The position numbers were made by a program, and so were the translations under genes. From Muricoccus nepalensis (lineage in GTDB: Bacteria; Pseudomonadota; Alphaproteobacteria; Acetobacterales; Acetobacteraceae): DNA of 64,000 nt. Within the stretch, counting starts at the first letter, position 1, and each line of letters begins with the position of its first letter. A model generated the notes under the pieces. The model ran no database searches, was not told where the DNA came from, and saw only the letters and a list, made by a program, of their open reading frames with translations. Location: contig NZ_RCZP01000009.1 of NCBI RefSeq assembly GCF_006438825.1, forward strand, positions 106,735 to 170,734, in the 5' to 3' direction. Positions 33,796 through 42,888 of the stretch are shown here, piece after piece.

Positions 33796-34761
33796 TCAGG
33801 GCCAGCGCACCTCGGGCGGCATCGACATGAGGATCGCCTCCACGTTGCCGCCGGTCTTCAGCCCGAAGAGGGTGCCGCGGTCGTGGAGAAGGTTGAACTC
33901 CACGTAGCGCCCGCGGCGGATGAGCTGCGCCTCGCGCTCCGCCTCCGTCCAGGGCTCGCCCATGCGCCGGCGCACGATCGCCGGGTAGGACTCGAGGAAG
34001 GCCCCTCCCACGTCCCGGGTGAAGGCGAAGTGGTCCTCCAGCCGCACGCCGTCGGGCTCGTCCCGGCCCAGCCAGTCGTAGAAGATGCCGCCCAGCCCCC
34101 GCGGCTCCCCCCGGTGCGGCAGGAAGAAGTACTCGTCGCACCAGGCCTTGAAGCGCGGGTAGTAGCCGGGGTCGTGCCGCTCGCAGGCCGCTCGGTAGGC
34201 GGCGTGGAAGCCGGCCGCGTCCTCCTGCGCCTCCGGGGAATGGGGGAACATCGGCGTCAGGTCGCCCCCGCCCCCGAACCAGCTCCGCCGCGTCGTGATG
34301 AAGCGCGTGTTCATGTGCGCCGCGGGCACGCGGGGGGAGCGCATGTGCGCCACCAGCGAGACCCCCGTGGCGAGGAAGCGCGGATCCTCCTCCGCGCCCG
34401 GTATCTGGCGCCGGAACTCCGGGCTGAATTCGCCCCAGACCGTGGAGACGTTCACCCCCACCTTCTCGAAGACGCGCCCCTTCATGACGGACATGACACC
34501 GCCCCCACCCTCCGGCCGCTCCCAGGGGGTGCGGACGAAGCGGCCCGGCGCCATCCCGCCGTGCGGCCCCGTGCCCCCCTCGTCCTCGATCGCCTCGAAG
34601 GCGGCGCAGAGCCGGTCCCGCAGCCCCTCGAACCAGGCCCGGGCGGGCCCGGCCATGGGGTTGAAGCCGGCGTCGGCGGCGTGTCCGGGCGCCCTCCCCG
34701 GAGCCTGCGGGGTGGCCTGTTCGGGCGCGATGGGGTCTGTGCTGCGTGTCATCTGCTTCAT
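33796..34761 (-). CDS. hemF: Oxygen-dependent coproporphyrinogen III oxidase
   Basis: 321 residues from ATG 34761. HemF decarboxylates coproporphyrinogen III to protoporphyrinogen IX with O2. Conserved segments: [65 protein letters not shown] and [20 protein letters not shown]. The first about 35 residues (to [10 protein letters not shown]) are a variable extension, and an ATG at 34752 is an alternative start. It is divergent from petABC across 226 bp, a sensible pairing of heme supply with cytochrome synthesis. Confidence 0.95.
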   Translation of the reverse strand: MKQMTRSTDPIAPEQATPQAPGRAPGHAADAGFNPMAGPARAWFEGLRDRLCAAFEAIEDEGGTGPHGGMAPGRFVRTPWERPEGGGGVMSVMKGRVFEKVGVNVSTVWGEFSPEFRRQIPGAEEDPRFLATGVSLVAHMRSPRVPAAHMNTRFITTRRSWFGGGGDLTPMFPHSPEAQEDAAGFHAAYRAACERHDPGYYPRFKAWCDEYFFLPHRGEPRGLGGIFYDWLGRDEPDGVRLEDHFAFTRDVGGAFLESYPAIVRRRMGEPWTEAEREAQLIRRGRYVEFNLLHDRGTLFGLKTGGNVEAILMSMPPEVRWP

Positions 34762-34788
34762 CGTCGTGTTGCGGTGCGGGTCGCGCCG

Positions 34789-34817
34789 TTGCCACTCTGC
34801 GTTCCCAACCTTTATAT
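34789..34817 (+). promoter_or_regulatory. Putative sigma-70-type promoter of petABC
   Basis: TTGCCA (34789-34794) and TTATAT (34812-34817) are separated by 17 bp, close to -35/-10 consensus and inside an AT-rich patch that is rare here. It reads toward petA, about 170 bp upstream of its start, which would leave a long leader. Confidence 0.6.
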
Positions 34818-34987
34818 GGCCAGAGAACCGGCTTGGCACCGCGCACCCGCGCGCGCGCCCCGCCTCGCGCGGCCATCCGGCCCGGACCCCGCGTCCGGGC
34901 CCCGGAAGCGCCAGAGACAGTGCAACCGACCCCCAGGCGACCCGGTGCGGCGCGCGGGAGGGGACGGAGAACAGGACGAGCGATCGA

Positions 34988-35596
34988 ATGGCCGATGTGC
35001 TGGCTTCCCCGCCCAAGACGAGCCCCTCCGAAGCGGGCCCGCGTCAGGCCGACCCGGTCGGCACCCACCACGAGGAAGGCCCGCCCCGCCGGGACTTCCT
35101 GAAACTTGCCGCCGGCTCCTTCGCGGCGGTCGGAGTCGGCGTGGTCGCCTGGCCCTTCATCACCTCGATGAACCCCAGCGCAGACGTGCTGGCGCTCGCC
35201 AGCACCGAGGTGGAGCTCGCCCCCATCGCCGAGGGCCAGGCCATCACGGCCATGTGGCGCGGCAAGCCGGTCTTCGTGCGCCACCGCACGGCCAAGGAGA
35301 TCGAGGAGGCCCGCGCCGTCCCGCAGAACCGCCTGATCGACCCCGCGACGGACCAGTCCCGCGTGAAGCCGGGCAAGGACCAGTGGCTGGTGGTCATCGG
35401 CATCTGCACCCATCTGGGCTGCGTGCCGCTGGGCCAGAAGCCGACCGACAACCGCGGCGAGTACGGCGGTTGGTTCTGCCCCTGCCACGGCAGCCAGTAC
35501 GACACCTCCGGGCGCGTCCGCCACGGCCCCGCGCCGGCGAACCTCGCGCTCCCTGATTACGCCTTCACCTCCGACACCAAGATCCGGATCGGCTGA
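34988..35596 (+). CDS. petA: Ubiquinol-cytochrome c reductase, Rieske iron-sulfur subunit
   Basis: 202 residues. A Tat-type membrane anchor ([20 protein letters not shown] at about 34-53) precedes the Rieske domain, whose cluster boxes are CTHLGC and CPCHGS. It is the first gene of the petABC operon for the cytochrome bc1 complex, which oxidises ubiquinol and reduces cytochrome c while moving protons. An extended N-terminus with Pro/Ser-rich residues precedes the RR motif. petB follows after 12 bp. Confidence 0.97.
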   Translation: MADVLASPPKTSPSEAGPRQADPVGTHHEEGPPRRDFLKLAAGSFAAVGVGVVAWPFITSMNPSADVLALASTEVELAPIAEGQAITAMWRGKPVFVRHRTAKEIEEARAVPQNRLIDPATDQSRVKPGKDQWLVVIGICTHLGCVPLGQKPTDNRGEYGGWFCPCHGSQYDTSGRVRHGPAPANLALPDYAFTSDTKIRIG

Positions 35597-35608
35597 GGAA
35601 CCACGAAA

Positions 35609-36886
35609 ATGCCCGAGGGCCTTCACGAGTCCGACGTCAAGAACCCCGTCCTCCGCTGGGTCGACCAGCGGCTTCCCGTCATCTCCATGGTGCAACGGGA
35701 GTACGGCACCTTCCCGACGCCGCGTAACTTTAACTACTTCTGGAACTTCGGCGCGCTCGCCATGATCAGCCTCGCGATCATGATCGCGACCGGCGTGGTC
35801 CTGTCCATGCAGTACGCCGCCAACACGGGGCTCGCCTTCGACTCCGTCGAGCGCATCATGCGCGACGTGAACTATGGCTGGCTGCTGCGCTACATCCACG
35901 CCAACGGCGCCTCGATGTTCTTCATCGTGGTCTACATCCACATCTGGCGGAACCTCTTCTACGGTTCCTACAAGACCCCGCGCGAGCTGCTCTTCATGAT
36001 CGGCGTCGTCATCTTCATCCTGATGATGGCCACCGCCTTCATGGGCTACGTGCTCCCCTGGGGCCAGATGTCCTTCTGGGGCGCGACCGTCATCACCAAC
36101 CTGTTCTCGGCCATCCCCGTGGTCGGCAACAGCATCGTGACCTGGCTCTGGGGCGGCTTCTCGGTCGACAACCCCACGCTCAACCGCTTCTTCTCGCTCC
36201 ACTTCCTCCTGCCCTTCGTGATCACGGGCGTGGTCTTCCTCCACATCACCGCGCTGCACATCACGGGCTCGAACAACCCGCTCGGCATCGAGCCGAAGGG
36301 CCCGCAGGACACGATCCCCTTCCACCCCTACTACACGTCGAAGGACAGCATCGGCATCGTCGTCTACCTGCTCGTCTTCGCGCTGCTGGTCTTCTTCGCG
36401 CCGAACATGCTCGGCCACCCCGACAACTACATCCCGGCGAACCCGCTGGTGACGCCCGCGCACATCGTGCCGGAGTGGTACTTCCTGCCCTTCTACGCGA
36501 TCCTCCGCGCGGTCCCGAACAAGCTCGGCGGCGTCGCGATGATGGGCGGCGCGCTGGTGGTGCTGTTCTTCCTCCCCTGGCTGGACTCCTCGCCGGTGCG
36601 CTCCATGCGCTTCCGCCCGATCGGGAAGATCGCCTTCCTCCTCTTCACCGCGAACTTCTTCGTGCTGATGTGGGCGGGCGGCAAGCCGGCCGAGCAGCCC
36701 TACATCCTGATCGCGCAGATCGCGACGACCTACTACTTCGCCTACTTCCTGGTGATCCTGCCCCTGCTGGCGAAGTTCGAGCGACCCCTGACCCTGCCCG
36801 AGAGCATCAGCCGCGCCGTGCTGAAGCATCGCGGCGGCGGCCCACTGCCGGCCGGCGCAACGGCCAAGCCGATGGAGAAGGCGTGA
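35609..36886 (+). CDS. petB: Cytochrome b subunit of bc1 complex
   Basis: 425 residues with eight or nine membrane helices. Heme-binding segments include [20 protein letters not shown], and the Qo-site block reads [20 protein letters not shown] with the catalytic PEWY. It is the bacterial long form (cytochrome b plus subunit IV fused), unlike the split chloroplast version. Start ATG 35609 has GAGGAA upstream. It overlaps petC by one base (TGATG). Confidence 0.97.
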   Translation: MPEGLHESDVKNPVLRWVDQRLPVISMVQREYGTFPTPRNFNYFWNFGALAMISLAIMIATGVVLSMQYAANTGLAFDSVERIMRDVNYGWLLRYIHANGASMFFIVVYIHIWRNLFYGSYKTPRELLFMIGVVIFILMMATAFMGYVLPWGQMSFWGATVITNLFSAIPVVGNSIVTWLWGGFSVDNPTLNRFFSLHFLLPFVITGVVFLHITALHITGSNNPLGIEPKGPQDTIPFHPYYTSKDSIGIVVYLLVFALLVFFAPNMLGHPDNYIPANPLVTPAHIVPEWYFLPFYAILRAVPNKLGGVAMMGGALVVLFFLPWLDSSPVRSMRFRPIGKIAFLLFTANFFVLMWAGGKPAEQPYILIAQIATTYYFAYFLVILPLLAKFERPLTLPESISRAVLKHRGGGPLPAGATAKPMEKA

Positions 36887-37665
36887 TGCGCCCCCTGTTG
36901 ACCAGCGTTAAGGCGGCCACCGTTGCGGCCGCCCTCCTCCTCGCGCCCGCCGTCGCCTCCGCGCAGGAGCACGAGGTGATCCACCTGCCGGACACCAAGT
37001 TCTCCTTCGAGGGACCCTTCGGCACCTTCGACCGCGCCTCCGCCCAGCGGGGCTTCCAGGTCTACAAGGAGGTCTGCTCGAACTGCCACTCGATGCGCCA
37101 GCTCTCCTACCGCCACCTCGCCGGCATCGGCCTGAGCGCGGCGCAGATCGCGGCCATCGCCTCCCAGTTCCAGGTGCAGGACGGCCCGAACGACAACGGC
37201 GAGATGTTCGAGCGCCCCGCCCGCGCTTCGGACCGCTTCCGCCGCCCCTTCGCGAACGACGCCGCCGCGCGCGCCGCCAACAACGGCGCGCTCCCGCCCG
37301 ACCTGTCCGTGATGGTCAAGGCGCGCGAGGGTGGGGCCGACTACATCCACGCTCTGCTGACTGGCTACGAGGACCCACCGCCCGGCGTGACCGTCGCCGA
37401 GGGCATGAACTACAACAAGTACTTCCCAGGCCATCAGATCGCGATGGCCGCGCCGCTGAACACCGAGGGGCAGGTCGAGTACGTCGACGGCACGAAGGGG
37501 ACCATCGACCAGATGGCGACCGACGTCGTCACCTTCCTCTCCTGGGCGGCCGAGCCCGAGCTCGAGCAGCGCCGCGCCATGGGCGTGCGGATGGTGATCT
37601 TCCTGACCATCCTCGGCGGCCTCGCCTACGCCGTGAAGCGCAAGATCTGGGCCGACCTGCACTGA
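36886..37665 (+). CDS. petC: Cytochrome c1 subunit of bc1 complex
   Basis: 259 residues. A signal peptide ends at VASA-QEHEV; the heme c motif is CSNCH near residue 65, the axial-Met region is YFPGHQIAMAAPLN, and a C-terminal anchor helix (MVIFLTILGGLAYAVKRKIW) fixes it in the membrane. Last gene of the petABC operon; a strong hairpin plus T-rich stretch follows at 37698. Confidence 0.97.
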   Translation: MRPLLTSVKAATVAAALLLAPAVASAQEHEVIHLPDTKFSFEGPFGTFDRASAQRGFQVYKEVCSNCHSMRQLSYRHLAGIGLSAAQIAAIASQFQVQDGPNDNGEMFERPARASDRFRRPFANDAAARAANNGALPPDLSVMVKAREGGADYIHALLTGYEDPPPGVTVAEGMNYNKYFPGHQIAMAAPLNTEGQVEYVDGTKGTIDQMATDVVTFLSWAAEPELEQRRAMGVRMVIFLTILGGLAYAVKRKIWADLH

Positions 37666-37697
37666 TCCGGCCCGGCCACCGGCCGCAAGCCTGAAGG

Positions 37698-37737
37698 GGG
37701 CCCCGCACCGGCGAGACCGGGGCGGGGCCCTTTCTCG
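37698..37737 (+). terminator. Rho-independent terminator after petC
   Basis: GGGCCCCGC (37698-37706) pairs exactly with GCGGGGCCC (37722-37730), and an inner CCGG/CCGG pair (37708-37711 with 37717-37720) lengthens the stem. TTTCTCGTT follows directly. It lies 32 bases beyond the petC stop. Confidence 0.85.
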
Positions 37738-37819
37738 TTCAGGGCGCCCGCCCTGTTCCCGCGGCGGCGCCTCGGCTAGAGCGGGCGCCCCCACGCCACC
37801 TCGTCACGCGGAGCGCGTC

Positions 37820-38704
37820 ATGCCCGACACGATCACCCCCGTCATCGGCCTTATCGGCGGCTCCGGCCTCTACGACATCGAGGGGCTGGAGGACCGCCGC
37901 TGGCAGCGGGTGGAGAGCCCCTGGGGCGAGCCCTCCGACGAGCTCCTCTTCGGGACGCTGGACGGCGTCTCCTGCGTCTTCCTCCCCCGCCACGGCCGCG
38001 GCCACCGTGTGCCGCCGAGCGAGCTGAACTACCGCGCCAACATCGACGCCATGAAGCGCGCGGGCTGCACCGAGATCCTCTCCCTCTCGGCCGTCGGCAG
38101 CCTCAACGCCGACCTGCCGCCCGGCACCTTCGTCATCGCCGACCAGTTCATCGACCGCACCTTCGCCCGCAAGAAGTCCTTCTTCGAGACGGGCTGCGTG
38201 GCGCACGTCTCCATGGCCCACCCCCTCTGCCCGCGCCTCGGCGACGCGCTGGAGGAGGCGGCGCGCGGCCTGTCGCTCAACCACAAGCGCGGCGGCACCT
38301 ACCTCGTGATGGAGGGCCCGCAGTTCTCCACCCGCGCCGAGAGCGAGCTCTACCGCGCCTGGGGCTGCGACGTGATCGGCATGACCAACATGCCCGAGGC
38401 GAAGCTCGCCCGGGAGGCGGAGCTCTGCTACGCGACCGTCGCCATGGTGACCGATTTCGACTGCTGGCACCCCGGCCACGACCACGTCACCGTGGACGCC
38501 GTGGTGAAGGTGCTGCTCGAGAACGCCGACCGTGCGAAGAGCCTTGTCCGCGCCGTGGTGCCGATGCTCGGCAAGCCCCGCGGCCCTTGCCCCGCCGGCT
38601 GCGACCGCGCGCTCGACGCCGCCCTCGTCACCCCGCCCGAGAAGCGCGACCCCGCCCTCATGGCGAAGCTCGATGCCGTCGCCGGCCGCGTGCTGGCGGC
38701 CTGA
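37820..38704 (+). CDS. mtnP: S-methyl-5'-thioadenosine phosphorylase
   Basis: 294 residues. The nucleoside phosphorylase blocks are present: GLIGGSGLYDIEGL, FLPRHGRGHRVPPSELNYRA, the central ISLSAVGSLN-type segment, VMEGPQFSTRAESELYRAWG and GMTNMPEAKLAREAELCYAT. The enzyme salvages methylthioadenosine from polyamine or acyl-homoserine-lactone synthesis to adenine and methylthioribose-1-phosphate. ATG 37820 has GGAG seven bases upstream. The gene is monocistronic by spacing. Confidence 0.94.
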   Translation: MPDTITPVIGLIGGSGLYDIEGLEDRRWQRVESPWGEPSDELLFGTLDGVSCVFLPRHGRGHRVPPSELNYRANIDAMKRAGCTEILSLSAVGSLNADLPPGTFVIADQFIDRTFARKKSFFETGCVAHVSMAHPLCPRLGDALEEAARGLSLNHKRGGTYLVMEGPQFSTRAESELYRAWGCDVIGMTNMPEAKLAREAELCYATVAMVTDFDCWHPGHDHVTVDAVVKVLLENADRAKSLVRAVVPMLGKPRGPCPAGCDRALDAALVTPPEKRDPALMAKLDAVAGRVLAA

Positions 38705-38710
38705 CCGGCC

Positions 38711-38899
38711 TCAGCCGCCGGCGGCCGTGCCCCATCCCTTGCGCCGCCGCCCGCCGCCGGCCAGCAGCGCCACCAGGGCGGCGACCCCGAGCAGGGCAAT
38801 CATGAGCAAGGGCGGCTCCGAGAAGCCGTCCGGCCAGAACCAAGGGATCGCCGAGAGCAGGGCAAGAAAGACGACGACGGCGAGGACCGACCGGAGCAT
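38711..38899 (-). CDS. Small two-helix membrane protein
   Basis: 62 residues: a first helix VLAVVVFLALLSAIPWFW, a short DGFSEPP loop, a second helix LLMIALLGVAALVALLAGG and a basic tail GGRRRKG. AAGGGA sits six bases before ATG 38899. I do not recognise the family. It lies ten bases downstream of the dienelactone-hydrolase-family gene on the same strand and is probably co-transcribed. Confidence 0.65.
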   Translation of the reverse strand: MLRSVLAVVVFLALLSAIPWFWPDGFSEPPLLMIALLGVAALVALLAGGGRRRKGWGTAAGG

Positions 38900-38908
38900 G
38901 CGTTCCCT

Positions 38909-39571
38909 TTAGCGGAGATGCGCGGCGAGGAAGGCGAGCGCCCTCTCCTCGGCCAGCGCGGTGGCCGCGGGATCATAGCTCGAACGGTCCTCGCAGGCGA
39001 AGCCGTGCCCGGCGCCGGGGTAGACATGCACCTCCACCCCCGGCTGCGCCTGCCGCACCAACTCGACGTCGGAAAGCGGGATGCCGCCGTCCTTCTCGCC
39101 GAAATGCAGCTGCACCGGGCAGCGCGGCGCCTCGCCCCGCGTGCCGGCGATGCCGCCGCCGTAGTAGCCGACGGCCGCGCCAAAGCTCGAGGAGCGCGTC
39201 GCCCCCCACCAGGCGATGGTCCCGCCCCAGCAGTAGCCGATGATCCCCCGCGACGCCTCCGGCGGCAGGGCCGCGGCGGCGGCCTCCACGTCGAGCATCA
39301 CGGCCTCGTCGCTCACCCGCTTGCGCAGCGCCATGCCCCGCTCCCGGTCCGGCGCCTCGTAGCCAAGCTCCACGTCCCGCTCGGCCCGGTCGAACAGCGC
39401 CGGCGTCACCACCGCCCAGCCGAGGCTGCCCAGGTGGTCCGACAGCCGCCGCATATGCGCGTTGACCCCGAAGATCTCCTGGATCACCACCAGCGCCCGC
39501 TTCGCGTCGGACGGCCCGGCCCGCCAGGCGGAGAGGCGATGGCCATCGGCCGCGGTCAACTCGATGCGCAT
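38909..39571 (-). CDS. Dienelactone hydrolase-family protein
   Basis: 220 residues. The DLH signature is present: VVIQEIFGVNAHMRRLSDHL with the conserved Glu, nucleophile elbow IGYCWGGTIAWW with the catalytic Cys, and GAGHGFACED with the catalytic His. Family members hydrolyse dienelactone in chlorocatechol routes, but most genomic copies have other esterase roles. No chlorocatechol genes are present, so the role stays open. Start ATG 39571, divergent by 39 bp from the DUF4169 gene. Confidence 0.88.
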   Translation of the reverse strand: MRIELTAADGHRLSAWRAGPSDAKRALVVIQEIFGVNAHMRRLSDHLGSLGWAVVTPALFDRAERDVELGYEAPDRERGMALRKRVSDEAVMLDVEAAAAALPPEASRGIIGYCWGGTIAWWGATRSSSFGAAVGYYGGGIAGTRGEAPRCPVQLHFGEKDGGIPLSDVELVRQAQPGVEVHVYPGAGHGFACEDRSSYDPAATALAEERALAFLAAHLR

Positions 39572-39610
39572 GGGATGGCTCCGGTCCTGGGGGAGGGCTA
39601 TCCTGGCCGC

Positions 39611-39823
39611 ATGGCCGAGATCGTCAACCTGAACCGCGCCCGGAAGGCCCGCGACCGAGCCGCCGCCGGGGAGAAGGCCGCCGCCAACCGCGCCGCCCAC
39701 GGCCGCACGAAGGCCGAGCGCGCGCGGGACGCGGCGGCGGAGCGGGAGCGCAACGTCCTGCTCGACGGCGCCCGCCTGGACGGGCCGGCAACCGGGAAGC
39801 CGGCCCCGGAGGAGCCGGGCTGA
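39611..39823 (+). CDS. DUF4169-family small protein
   Basis: 70 residues, highly charged and helical, beginning MAEIVNLNRARKARDRAAAG, the hallmark start of DUF4169. Function unknown; the family is common in alphaproteobacteria. It is convergent with the phasin gene, seven bases between stops. Confidence 0.85.
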   Translation: MAEIVNLNRARKARDRAAAGEKAAANRAAHGRTKAERARDAAAERERNVLLDGARLDGPATGKPAPEEPG

Positions 39824-39830
39824 GGCCCGC

Positions 39831-40265
39831 TCAGGCCCCCTTCTTCGTCACCATGCCACGCACCTCATCCATCGCCTCCGAGAAGCGGCGGTTCAGCACC
39901 GTCAGCGCCTCGGCGTTGGACTTCTGGATGAGGTCGGCCAGCTCCTTCATGTTGCCGACCGCGCGCTCGTAGGTGGCCTTCACCATCTCGGCCTGCTGCG
40001 CCGCCCGCGTGGACGGATCGTTGCCGGCGGAGGAGACGCCCCGCACGGCGTCGGTCATCTCGGTCATGGACTGCTGGAGGATCTCCATGTGCCGCCGCGC
40101 GATCGCCTGCGCGCCCTCCAGCGCCACGCGGTTGGCCGTGGACAGCGCCTCGAGGTTGCGGCGCTGGGCAGCGGCGAGGGCCTGCACGTCCACCATCGGC
40201 ACCTTCATCTCGGCGAGCATGCGCATCGGGTCCATCTCCGCGGGAAGGGTGGGACGATCGGACAT
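39831..40265 (-). CDS. Phasin-family protein
   Basis: 144 residues, almost entirely amphipathic helix. VQALAAAQRRNLEALSTANR and GAQAIARRHMEILQQSMTEM are typical phasin (PhaP-like) segments. Phasins coat polyhydroxyalkanoate granules. No PHA synthase is in the window, and some phasin-domain proteins have other roles. ATG 40265 has GGAGG eight bases upstream. Confidence 0.88.
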   Translation of the reverse strand: MSDRPTLPAEMDPMRMLAEMKVPMVDVQALAAAQRRNLEALSTANRVALEGAQAIARRHMEILQQSMTEMTDAVRGVSSAGNDPSTRAAQQAEMVKATYERAVGNMKELADLIQKSNAEALTVLNRRFSEAMDEVRGMVTKKGA

Positions 40266-40308
40266 GGATTTTCCTCCAATGTGAGCCTCTGATCATCCTG
40301 GGCGTCAT

Positions 40309-40338
40309 GCCCTGCGGCTGCAAGCGCAACCGCAGGGC
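40309..40338 (-). terminator. Hairpin after the TetR-like gene
   Basis: GCCCTGCGG and CCGCAGGGC form a perfect 9-bp stem with a 12-base loop. It lies 14 bases past the stop of the minus-strand TetR-like gene and upstream of the phasin gene. There is no T-run, so factor-independent termination is unproven. Confidence 0.45.
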
Positions 40339-40351
40339 CGCGCGCCCGCCC

Positions 40352-41305
40352 TCAGGCGAGGGACGACTTGCCCGCCCCGCCCTTGCCGTTCGCCTTCGCC
40401 GGGCGCGCGCCCTCGCCGGGCGCCTCGGTTGCCGGTGCGGCCTTCGGGCCATCCGCCGCCGGGCCGGGCTCCGCCAGGTCGGTCTCGGCGAGGGTGGAAT
40501 CCGACAGGCCCGAGCCCGCCAGGCCCGCGTCCGCGGGGTCGGACCCCGCCACGCCCGTGTCCGAGAGGTCCGCGTCCAACGGGTCTGCGTCCGGGAGGCC
40601 GGCATCCGGCGACGTGCCGGCGTCCAACCCCGTGGCCGCCTCCGCCACCATCATGCCGGTGTCGCCGATCGGCGGCTCCTCGTAGCGCTCCATCGGCATG
40701 GCGTCCGCGGGCGGCTCGGCCTCCTCGTCCGTCAGGCGCAGCGTGCGGGCCAGGCTCTCCGCCCGGTCCAGCGCGCGGTCGAGGGCGGCCATGGTCGTGC
40801 CGAGGTCGACGCTCTCGTCGCCCTCCCAGGCGCGGGCCGTCGCGATCCAGACGCCCGCCAGCCCCTGCACCCGCAGCGCCCCCGCGACGCCCGCGGTGGA
40901 GATCCCCGCCCCCTCCAGCGTCCAGGCCATGGAGGCCATGAGGATGGGCGAGAGCAGCAGGGCCGAGATCGGGTCGCGCATGAGGTCGCGCTGCATCCGC
41001 AGCACCCCCTCCCGGTGCGGCGCCAGCGCGTCCAGGCGGCGCATCAGCAGGTCGAAGATCCGGTCCCGCGCGCTGCCGAAGCCGTGCTGGCCGGGCACCG
41101 TGCCCTCCAGCACCGCCTGGTCCACCACCCGGGCGTGGGCGCGCAGCAGGTCCACCGGCGTCGGGTAGCGGCCGCGGAGGTCGGACAGCGTCTCCCCGCT
41201 CTCGGCCGCGATCCGGGCGAAGGTGGTGCCGTGCCATCCCTCCCGCGCGACCACGCGCCAGAAGGCATCGAGAAGGGCCGGGGAGGGGGCGTCGCGCGTG
41301 CTCAT
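40352..41305 (-). CDS. TetR/COQ9-like HTH protein with degenerate pentapeptide tail
   Basis: 317 residues. The N-terminal about 50 residues look like a TetR-type helix-turn-helix (AFWRVVAREGWHGTTFARIA, then GETLSDLRGRYPTPVDLLRA). The middle (about 50-190) is a helical ligand or lipid-binding domain resembling COQ9-family proteins. Residues from about 225 to 285 are unusual: successive five-residue units such as AGLPD, ADPLD, ADLSD, TGVAG, SDPAD, AGLAG, SGLSD, STLAE and TDLAE, a degenerate A(D/N)LXX pentapeptide pattern, followed by a Lys/Gly tail. Regulator and ubiquinone-biosynthesis factor are both possible. ATG 41305 is chosen; a TTG nine bases upstream is possible. Confidence 0.72.
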   Translation of the reverse strand: MSTRDAPSPALLDAFWRVVAREGWHGTTFARIAAESGETLSDLRGRYPTPVDLLRAHARVVDQAVLEGTVPGQHGFGSARDRIFDLLMRRLDALAPHREGVLRMQRDLMRDPISALLLSPILMASMAWTLEGAGISTAGVAGALRVQGLAGVWIATARAWEGDESVDLGTTMAALDRALDRAESLARTLRLTDEEAEPPADAMPMERYEEPPIGDTGMMVAEAATGLDAGTSPDAGLPDADPLDADLSDTGVAGSDPADAGLAGSGLSDSTLAETDLAEPGPAADGPKAAPATEAPGEGARPAKANGKGGAGKSSLA

Positions 41306-41383
41306 CGTGGCCAAGATGGCGCGTTCCCCCGGGCTATCAACCTCATGGGATGATCCCGCGCGGCTTCCGCCGCGCGGCGGCCC

Positions 41384-42196
41384 CTAGCCCGCCAGCTCGC
41401 GGGAGCGCTTCGTCGCGGCGTCGATCGCCTCCGGCACCAGGGCAGGCCAGGCGCGCTCGGCCATCAGCACCGCCAGCGCCCGCTCCGTCGTCCCCTTGGG
41501 GGAGGTCACGTTCTGCCGCAGCACCGCCGCGTCCTCCGCGCTCCGCCCCAGCAGCGCGCCCGAGCCGATGACGGTCGCCCGCGCCATGCGCCGCGCGAGG
41601 TCGGGCGGCACGCCCTGCTCCGCCGCGGCCCGCTCGAGAAGCTCCGTCAGCAGGAACACGTAGGCCGGCCCCCCGCCCGAGACCGCCGTCACCGGGTCGA
41701 TCAGGCTCTCCGCCTCCACCCAGGCGACCTCCCCCGTGGCCGCCAGCAGCCGGTCCGCCAGCGCCCTCTGCCCCGCGGTCACCCGCCGCCCGGCGCAGGC
41801 GACGGTGAAGCCCTGGCCGATAGCGGCCGGCGTGTTCGGCATGGCCCGCACCACCGCCGCGCCGTCCAGCATCGCGTCCAGGCCCGAGATCGTCTTGCCC
41901 GCCATGATCGAGAGGAACAGCGCCCCCCCGCGCGCGAAGGGCTTGTAGGAGGGCAGCACCGCCTCCGCCTGCTGCGGCTTGGTGGCGAAGACGACGGCCT
42001 CGGGCACGAAGGCGTGGGGGATGGCCCCGGCGTCCGGCACCACCTCGACCCGGTGGGCAAAGGCCTCGGTCGAGAGCTTGTGCGGCTCGACCACCACCGC
42101 GTGGGACAGGCCGCGCTCCAGCCAGCCGTGGAGCAGCGCGCCCCCCATCTTGCCGCAGCCGACGAGCAGGACGGGCGGCAGGAGATCAGACGACAT
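41384..42196 (-). CDS. proC: Pyrroline-5-carboxylate reductase
   Basis: 270 residues. The NAD(P) motif VLLVGCGKMGGALLHGW, AMPNTPAAIGQG and the C-terminal signature VSGGGPAYVFLLTELLE with TSPKGTTE identify ProC, which makes proline from pyrroline-5-carboxylate. It follows the ybjN-like gene by 51 bp on the same strand, a pairing seen in other alphaproteobacteria as far as I recall. Confidence 0.95.
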   Translation of the reverse strand: MSSDLLPPVLLVGCGKMGGALLHGWLERGLSHAVVVEPHKLSTEAFAHRVEVVPDAGAIPHAFVPEAVVFATKPQQAEAVLPSYKPFARGGALFLSIMAGKTISGLDAMLDGAAVVRAMPNTPAAIGQGFTVACAGRRVTAGQRALADRLLAATGEVAWVEAESLIDPVTAVSGGGPAYVFLLTELLERAAAEQGVPPDLARRMARATVIGSGALLGRSAEDAAVLRQNVTSPKGTTERALAVLMAERAWPALVPEAIDAATKRSRELAG

Positions 42197-42247
42197 CGGG
42201 CAATTCCTCAGGGAGTGCCCGCCAGGAGGCGGGCCCGCCCGAGGGTT

Positions 42248-42751
42248 TCAGGCTTCGCCGACGCAGTCCAGCATGGCCGCCGCCAGCGCCTCGGCCGGCG
42301 GCTTGCCGCCCCAGAGCACGAACTGGAAGGCGGGGAAGAAGCGCTCGCACTCGGTAAGCGCGATGTCCACCATGTCCTCGAGGCTCTCGACGCTCGCCGC
42401 CCGGGCGCCGCGGAGAAGCACCGCGTGGCGGAAGACCGGCACGCCCTCCTCGCCCTCGAGCCCGAAATGCCCGATCCAGAGCTTCTCGTTCGCCAGCGCC
42501 AGCAGCTCGTGCAGGCGCCCGCGGGCGTGGGGGGGCACCTTCATGTCGAAGGCGCAGGTGAAGTGCATGGCGCTGATCTCGGTGGACCAGGCGAAGTGAA
42601 GGCCGTAGTCGCACCACTTGCCCGGGGCTTCCGCGGCCATCTCGCCGTCGGAGCGGCGATCGAAGGCCCATTCGTTGGCGGCCACGATCTGCTCGACGAC
42701 GTCGAGCGGGTTGGCGGCCCTGTCCCGGGTGGCAGCGAGGGTGGCTGACAT
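42248..42751 (-). CDS. YbjN-domain protein (type III secretion chaperone-like fold)
   Basis: 167 residues. The alternating strand-helix pattern with WCDYGLHFAWSTEISAMHFT, FDMKVPPHARGRLHELLALAN and GVPVFRHAVLLRG matches the YbjN family. Members are often small regulators of motility or stress, but the molecular role is unclear. ATG 42751 has AGGAGGTG eight bases upstream, an excellent ribosome-binding site. Confidence 0.82.
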   Translation of the reverse strand: MSATLAATRDRAANPLDVVEQIVAANEWAFDRRSDGEMAAEAPGKWCDYGLHFAWSTEISAMHFTCAFDMKVPPHARGRLHELLALANEKLWIGHFGLEGEEGVPVFRHAVLLRGARAASVESLEDMVDIALTECERFFPAFQFVLWGGKPPAEALAAAMLDCVGEA

Positions 42752-42869
42752 GGCGTCACCTCCTATCCGAGACGGACAGACCCTCCGAGTCTGGTAGCGA
42801 ATCGGTCGGGCCAGCCCCAACAGGTTGATACTGCGATGCCGAACGCCGCGACAACCCCGAAGGCTTCAA

Positions 42870-42888
42870 GGGGGATCTCAGATCCCCC
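42870..42888 (-). terminator. Hairpin with the ubiK stop codon in its loop
   Basis: GGGGGATC (42870-42877) and GATCCCCC (42881-42888) form a perfect 8-bp stem, and the three loop bases are the ubiK stop codon itself (42878-42880). Only TTGAAG follows on the minus strand, so it may protect the 3' end rather than terminate alone. Confidence 0.5.

Noticed and set aside
38909..39571. Dienelactone hydrolase as part of a chlorocatechol pathway
   Set aside because: No catechol dioxygenase, cycloisomerase or maleylacetate reductase is in the window.
40470..40615. 15-bp tandem periodicity as a CRISPR or minisatellite
   Set aside because: The repeats are coding, degenerate and in frame; the period reflects a five-residue protein motif.
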